A stretch of 64,000 nt of DNA from Cristatella mucedo. Its lineage: Eukaryota > Bryozoa > Phylactolaemata > Cristatellidae. Positions 1 to 64,000 of this stretch are shown one piece after another. How positions within the stretch are numbered: position 1 is the first letter of the stretch; every line of letters begins with the position of its first letter. The notes under the pieces were generated by a model. The model did not search any database. It had not been told where the DNA came from and worked only from the letters and a program-made list of their open reading frames with translations. The translations under genes and the position numbers were made by a program. The stretch lies in NCBI GenBank assembly GCA_009760855.2, contig WPIO01000094.1:374001-438000 (forward strand), written 5' to 3'.

Positions 1-457
1 ATTTTTTTAGGATTCTTCGTAAGCCATCAATAAAAATACCATCACTTGACAATGCTAGTCTAACAGAATCTGGGGTCGTTTAATAAGTGGATACAATTAG
101 CAGTGCAAATATATATGTATTGTAATTAATAACAAGCTGTACGCAGATTGGCTTAGATAATTTATTTCATATTGTGCATTGTCCACTTATTCGTATCTAA
201 CAAAGCTTTAAACGAATATGTTTTGTAATGCCTATATAGAGCACTGGCAACATTAGTAATGCTGCGTTAAAAACTAAAACTCCTTAGTTTATTTATTGCA
301 TTGCTGAAAAATTGATATACAATATATTTTAACAATAGGTGCTTCATCTGAATGGGCTTTTGTGGCATCTGCTAATCTCCAAGTCTCCTAATAGCTGTAC
401 TCCTAAGAAGAAGTTTAGCTGATTAGTTCAGGTTAGTTTAGCTGATTAGTTAATGCC
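1..457. other. Intronic, no recognised element
   Basis: No exon of the PKD1-like gene and no LINE homology was recognised here. A short direct repeat containing GTTTAGCTGATTAGTT occurs at about 412-428 and 434-451, just before the SINE. Confidence 0.4.
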
Positions 458-592
458 GAGCTGGTTTGGTGTAGTGGTTAACGTGCTAGCCCTGACTAAG
501 GTCTGACTGAGGTTGTGGGCTCGAGCCCTGAGGTATTTGTGAAGCGCCTGAATAGAGATTAAGTTCTCTTGGGGCGCTATACAAATGAATTA
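458..592 (+). mobile_element. tRNA-derived SINE with family A LINE tail (copy 1)
   Basis: The head resembles a tRNA gene with polymerase III boxes: A box TGGTGTAGTGGTTA and B box GGGCTCGAGCCC. The 3' part, GAAGCGCCTGAATAGAG then TTCTCTTGGGGCGCTAT, is nearly the hairpin that ends family A LINEs in this window (AAAGCGCC...GGGCGCTTT). A second copy with the same head and tail lies at 36512-36650. It is non-coding and would depend on the LINE reverse transcriptase. Confidence 0.8.
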
Positions 593-954
593 TATATATA
601 CTCATATATAAGAAGGAAGGACGGGTATTCTAAATGGCTTTCCAAATATCGGATATTATACTTGCCGGAATAAAAATTTACATTCATAATGCATGTACAC
701 ACGAGACAAATTACTGATACTTCCATACCAGCCCTGCAATGCAACATTTTTTTTGGCATACCGTTAGTTGATTTAGAAAAAAATGTCACTGACATTGAAC
801 AAATTATACGAGTAAAAATACTGCAGTTTTGCTGGCGGTACACTTTCTTAGTTGGAAAAATTGCTAGGATTGCTAGCATTTTGTGCTTTAGATGAATCAA
901 GCTGTGATGCATATTGACTGTTCTGAGAACTAGAACAGAAAGTTGCATGCTCAC

Positions 955-63798
<62,844 letters not shown>

Positions 63799-64000
63799 CT
63801 GAAGCGATTAGCGTAAATTCATTTTGTTATTTACTTATGGAATACAGATTGCAACCGGAGTTAATTTTTATCAATGAAAGATGGTCTTAGATGTTCACCT
63901 TATTCGACTCGCTTGGAATAACGATCTAGCAATCGATTGACAATAATCTAGTAAAGTTGCATTGATTAGAGTTGCCACTAATTAAATAGTAAACGCCCTA
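63799..64000. other. Intron upstream of the REJ exon
   Basis: AT-rich, no exon recognised. The gene continues to the right of the window. Confidence 0.5.

Overview
This is metazoan nuclear DNA, AT-rich and mostly intronic. The phylum cannot be fixed from the sequence; a non-vertebrate animal is my inference from the repeat mix and the intron content. One very large gene on the minus strand spans almost the whole window. Its exons, read right to left, encode the end of a REJ (receptor for egg jelly) module, a long GAIN-type stalk, the first half of a GPS motif, the first transmembrane helix and a complete PLAT/LH2 domain. That order is diagnostic of the polycystin-1 family (PKD1, PKD1L, PKDREJ). 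The 5' part of the gene lies beyond 64000, and the remaining transmembrane segments lie beyond position 1.

Exons, all minus strand: 63619-63798 (REJ); 54752-54841 (doubtful); 54453-54605, 52122-52238, 45935-46114, 38913-39069, 37281-37375, 36897-37133, 31370-31461 (out of frame by one base), 30001-30292, 29803-29900 (GAIN); 28266-28372 (GPS, first half); 6975-7377 (TM1 and first half of PLAT); 955-1087 (second half of PLAT). Splice phases agree from exon to exon except where noted. A short exon carrying the GPS cleavage site must lie between 7378 and 28265 and was not found.

The introns are packed with non-LTR retrotransposons of the L2/CR1 (jockey superclade) type. Family A ends in a hairpin followed by (ATT)n. 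It has two young, closely similar copies (25.2-27.7 kb plus, 48.1-51.5 kb minus), a 3' fragment at 57.3-58.4 kb and about twenty older fragments. Family B is known here only from its 3' part (19.2, 19.9, 36.0, 47.0, 52.6, 57.2/58.4 and 60.9-61.6 kb). The two families are inserted into each other. Two tRNA-derived SINEs (0.46 and 36.5 kb) carry the family A 3' tail, which marks family A as their likely mobilising partner. A second SINE-like element is at 32.0 kb.

At 23.16-24.39 kb a perfect hairpin is followed by three closely spaced reading frames (two broken, the third cut short). They are unlike anything else in the window and look like a decayed virus-like or large DNA-transposon fragment. 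Simple repeats are common: (CA)n, (TA)n, (CT)n(AT)n, and a 40-bp minisatellite that grew inside a LINE copy.

The most notable observations are: both young family A copies share a YADY change in the reverse-transcriptase active site while older copies keep the two acidic codons; the SINE/LINE tail sharing; the one-base frame break in a PKD1-like exon; the hairpin plus virus-like gene block; and reciprocal nesting of the two LINE families.
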